Origin: an uncultured Collinsella sp.
GTDB taxonomy: Bacteria; Actinomycetota; Coriobacteriia; Coriobacteriales; Coriobacteriaceae
Direction of reading: 5' to 3'
Assembly: GCA_958451615.1 (NCBI GenBank)
Contig: CAUDQR010000006.1
Span: 1 to 64,000 of the forward strand
Length of the DNA stretch: 64,000 bases
Under the pieces are notes generated by a model, which was given only the letters and a program-made list of their open reading frames with translations, made no database searches and was not told the DNA's origin. Shown piece by piece: positions 61,930 through 64,000 of the stretch. The position numbers and the translations under genes were made by a program. The stretch's first letter is position 1, and the number at the start of each line of letters is the position of its first letter.

Positions 61930-62937
61930 CTAGCGAAGCGTCGCGTACATCATGGCCTTAATGGTATGCATGCGGTTCTCGGCCTCCTGGAACACGCGAG
62001 ACTGCGCGCTCTCAAAGACCTCGTCGGAAACCTCCATCTCGGTCACGCCGAACTTCTCGGCAATCTCGGCGCCGATGGTGGTCTGCGTATCGTGGAAGCT
62101 CGGCAGGCAGTGCATAAAGATGGCGCCGGGGTTTGCCTTGGCCATGACCTCGGGCGTTACTCGATAGGGAGAGAGAAGATCGATTCGGCTCTTCCACAGC
62201 TCCTCAGCCTGGCCCATACCGACCCAAACGTCCGTATAGATCACGTCTGCATCCTTGACGCCCTCGTCGATATCCTCAGTGAGCTGGATCGTGCAGCCAT
62301 TCTGAGCGGCGATCTCCTGGCAGCGCTCAAGAAGCTCGGGATCGAAGTGCGTGGCGCCCTCGACATCGCCCTTGGGTCCGCAGGAGCAGAAGTTAATGCC
62401 GAGCTTGGCGCAGATAACCATCAGGGAGTCGCTGACGTTGCCCTGCTCCTTGCCCATATAGGTGAGCTTCATGCCGCGCGTGTCACCAAACTCCTCACGC
62501 ATGGTAAGAATGTCGGCAAGGGCCTGGGTGGGATGGTACTCGTTGGTCAGACCGTTCCAGACGGGAACGCCAGCCTTGGCGGCAAGCTCCTCGACGATTG
62601 ACTGGTCGGAGCCGCGATACTCAATACCGTCATACATGCGACCGAGCACGCGGGCGGTATCCTCGATGGACTCTTTCTTGCCCATCTGCGACGAGCCGGG
62701 GTCGAGGTAGGTCACGCCCATACCCAGGTCCATACCGCCGACCTCGAAGGCACAGCGCGTGCGCGTTGAGGTCTTCTCAAACAGCAGGACAATGTTCTTG
62801 CCCTCGAGAAAGCGGTGCGGATAACCGGCGCGCTTCATATCCTTGAAGTTCTTTGAGAGGTCGAGCATGTACTCGATTTCCTCGGACGTAAAGTCAAGCA
62901 GGGTAAGAACGCTTCGACCAGAAAGATTAAGAGCCAT
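61930..62937 (-). CDS. arcB: Ornithine carbamoyltransferase, catabolic
   Basis: 335-residue enzyme converting citrulline and phosphate to ornithine and carbamoyl phosphate. Carbamoyl-phosphate motif [14 protein letters not shown], ornithine-loop HCLPSFHD and [17 protein letters not shown] are visible. ATG 62937 has AAAGGA 8-9 nt upstream; the frame extends upstream without a site. It lies between arcA and arcC, which marks it as catabolic. Confidence 0.96.
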   Translation of the reverse strand: MALNLSGRSVLTLLDFTSEEIEYMLDLSKNFKDMKRAGYPHRFLEGKNIVLLFEKTSTRTRCAFEVGGMDLGMGVTYLDPGSSQMGKKESIEDTARVLGRMYDGIEYRGSDQSIVEELAAKAGVPVWNGLTNEYHPTQALADILTMREEFGDTRGMKLTYMGKEQGNVSDSLMVICAKLGINFCSCGPKGDVEGATHFDPELLERCQEIAAQNGCTIQLTEDIDEGVKDADVIYTDVWVGMGQAEELWKSRIDLLSPYRVTPEVMAKANPGAIFMHCLPSFHDTQTTIGAEIAEKFGVTEMEVSDEVFESAQSRVFQEAENRMHTIKAMMYATLR

Positions 62938-63022
62938 GATTTGAGTCCTTTCGGTTGTTGGAACACACAAGGAGGGATGGGCGGCGCAGACCACACGCGC
63001 CGCCCAGATACGCTAACGCTGA

Positions 63023-64000
63023 CTAGATTTCCTCACGCCAGAACGGCATGGTCATGCAACGCGGGCCGCCGCGACCGCGAGAAAGCTCCTCGGAGGGAGC
63101 GACGAGCAGCTCGACGCCAGCCTTGTAAAGAGCATCGTTGGTTACAACGTTGCGCTCATACACGCAGACCTTGCCCGGTGCGACCGCAAGAGTGTTGGAA
63201 CCATCGTTCCACTGCTCACGGGAAGCCTCGATCGGATCGCCGCCACCGCACTCAATCATGGTGATATGGTCCATACCCGTCGCAAGCTCGAGGATATGCT
63301 GCAGGGTGCCCTCGAGTTCCTCGATATGCACCTCCCCCTCCGAATCGCCCTTGGTCAGGCGGTAGGCACGAAGCGTCTGGTAGATGCCGGGATAGACCGT
63401 GAACTTATCGCGATCGACCTGCGTGCAGACGGTGTCGAGGTGCATGTAGGCATAGCCGTGCGGAATCTTGATGGCATAGATGTTCTCGATCTCAGCCTCA
63501 TCGGAACCCCAGAACATATTCTTGGCGAGCTCATCGATGGCTGCAGTCTGGGTGCGCTCGGAAATACCGATGGCGAGCGTCTTGGCGTTGATGTTGAGGA
63601 TATCGCCGCCCTCGATATGCCACTCGCTGTTGTGGTCATACCAAATGGGGCTACCAGCGTAATCAGGATGGTTACGCAGCACCGTTTCGTAGAAGATTAC
63701 TTCGCGATTGCGCTGATTCCAGTACATGCGGTTCATGGTAGCGCCCTTGCCCACGACAGCCAGAGGGTCACGGGAGAAATACGAGGCCGGCATGGGGAAC
63801 AGCACCATATCGTCAGCCTTCAACTCCTCGCCGTCCATACTGGCAAGAGAACCGCCGACCTTGGGGATCTCGAGGTCGCGAACGTAGAGGCCGCCCATGG
63901 CAGCAAGGACAAACTCCTTGTTGTCCTTAATCGAATCAAGCTTCTCGACAACGGCCTGGCGAAGGGCCGCGTTGGAGATGCCGGACTCACCCATGAACTT
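63023..64000 (-). CDS. arcA: Arginine deiminase (partial, N-terminus beyond the window)
   Basis: C-terminal 325 residues of arginine deiminase, which hydrolyses arginine to citrulline and ammonia. Visible are the catalytic His region MHLDTVCTQVD and the nucleophile Cys in GGPRCMTMPFWREEI near the C-terminus. The frame stays open to the window edge, and the Met at 63994 is internal. First gene of the arc operon, 85 bp from arcB. Ammonia production would also help acid tolerance. Confidence 0.96.
   Translation of the reverse strand, partial: KFMGESGISNAALRQAVVEKLDSIKDNKEFVLAAMGGLYVRDLEIPKVGGSLASMDGEELKADDMVLFPMPASYFSRDPLAVVGKGATMNRMYWNQRNREVIFYETVLRNHPDYAGSPIWYDHNSEWHIEGGDILNINAKTLAIGISERTQTAAIDELAKNMFWGSDEAEIENIYAIKIPHGYAYMHLDTVCTQVDRDKFTVYPGIYQTLRAYRLTKGDSEGEVHIEELEGTLQHILELATGMDHITMIECGGGDPIEASREQWNDGSNTLAVAPGKVCVYERNVVTNDALYKAGVELLVAPSEELSRGRGGPRCMTMPFWREEI

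Overview
The window looks like chromosome from an anaerobic gut member of the Coriobacteriia, most likely Collinsella or a close relative. The basis is GC-rich coding sequence, dense sugar PTS systems, an arginine deiminase operon, rubrerythrin, an IscR-type Rrf2 regulator, and many family-specific intergenic inverted repeats. The genus call is inference; no rRNA or other marker is present. I see no phage, insertion sequence, CRISPR array or origin. The right edge cuts through arcA.

1-4.9 kb (minus strand): a mannose-family PTS with separate IIA, IIB, IIC and IID, a FrlB/FraB-type SIS sugar-phosphate deglycase placed between IIB and IIC, and a GntR/UTRA regulator. 5.3-11.5 kb: a PreP-like M16 peptidase, 5-formyl-THF cyclo-ligase, MetA-type homoserine acyltransferase and a lactate-dehydrogenase-family enzyme. 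11.8-17.9 kb: a second SIS deglycase, its GntR regulator, RecQ, a third GntR regulator and a YitT membrane protein. 18.2-26.3 kb: a HAD phosphatase, a third SIS deglycase with a second mannose-family PTS (IIAB-IIC-IID), an EamA transporter, a fourth SIS deglycase and a divergent fourth GntR regulator. All four SIS proteins keep a Glu-x15-His pair matching the catalytic residues known for FraB, so the first 26 kb read as a multi-substrate system for phosphorylated Amadori compounds (glycated amino acids) or similar conjugates.

26.5-40.8 kb is mostly housekeeping: GNAT acetyltransferase, threonine aldolase, PAP2 phosphatase, Mfd, endonuclease III, an ABC exporter, RmuC, two uncharacterised small proteins, rubrerythrin, a MutY-like glycosylase and an Rrf2 regulator. 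tRNA-Asp(GUC) follows at 41.1 kb. 41.6-54.6 kb holds a YfcE-like phosphodiesterase, two LytS/LytTR two-component systems (one translationally coupled to a glycosyltransferase), a UMF1-type MFS transporter, a zinc phospholipase C-like protein, an amidohydrolase with an APC permease, and a membrane-anchored C39-like protein.

55-60.6 kb is a complete beta-glucoside (lac/cel-family) PTS operon with a 6-phospho-beta-glucosidase and a LicR-type regulator. 60.9-64 kb is the arcABC arginine deiminase operon, which yields ATP and ammonia.

Intergenic DNA is rich in structured repeats: perfect inverted repeats with arms of 13-38 bp, a four-copy 39-bp element, repeats abutting operon terminators, and tandem units whose hairpin stems differ in sequence but still pair.
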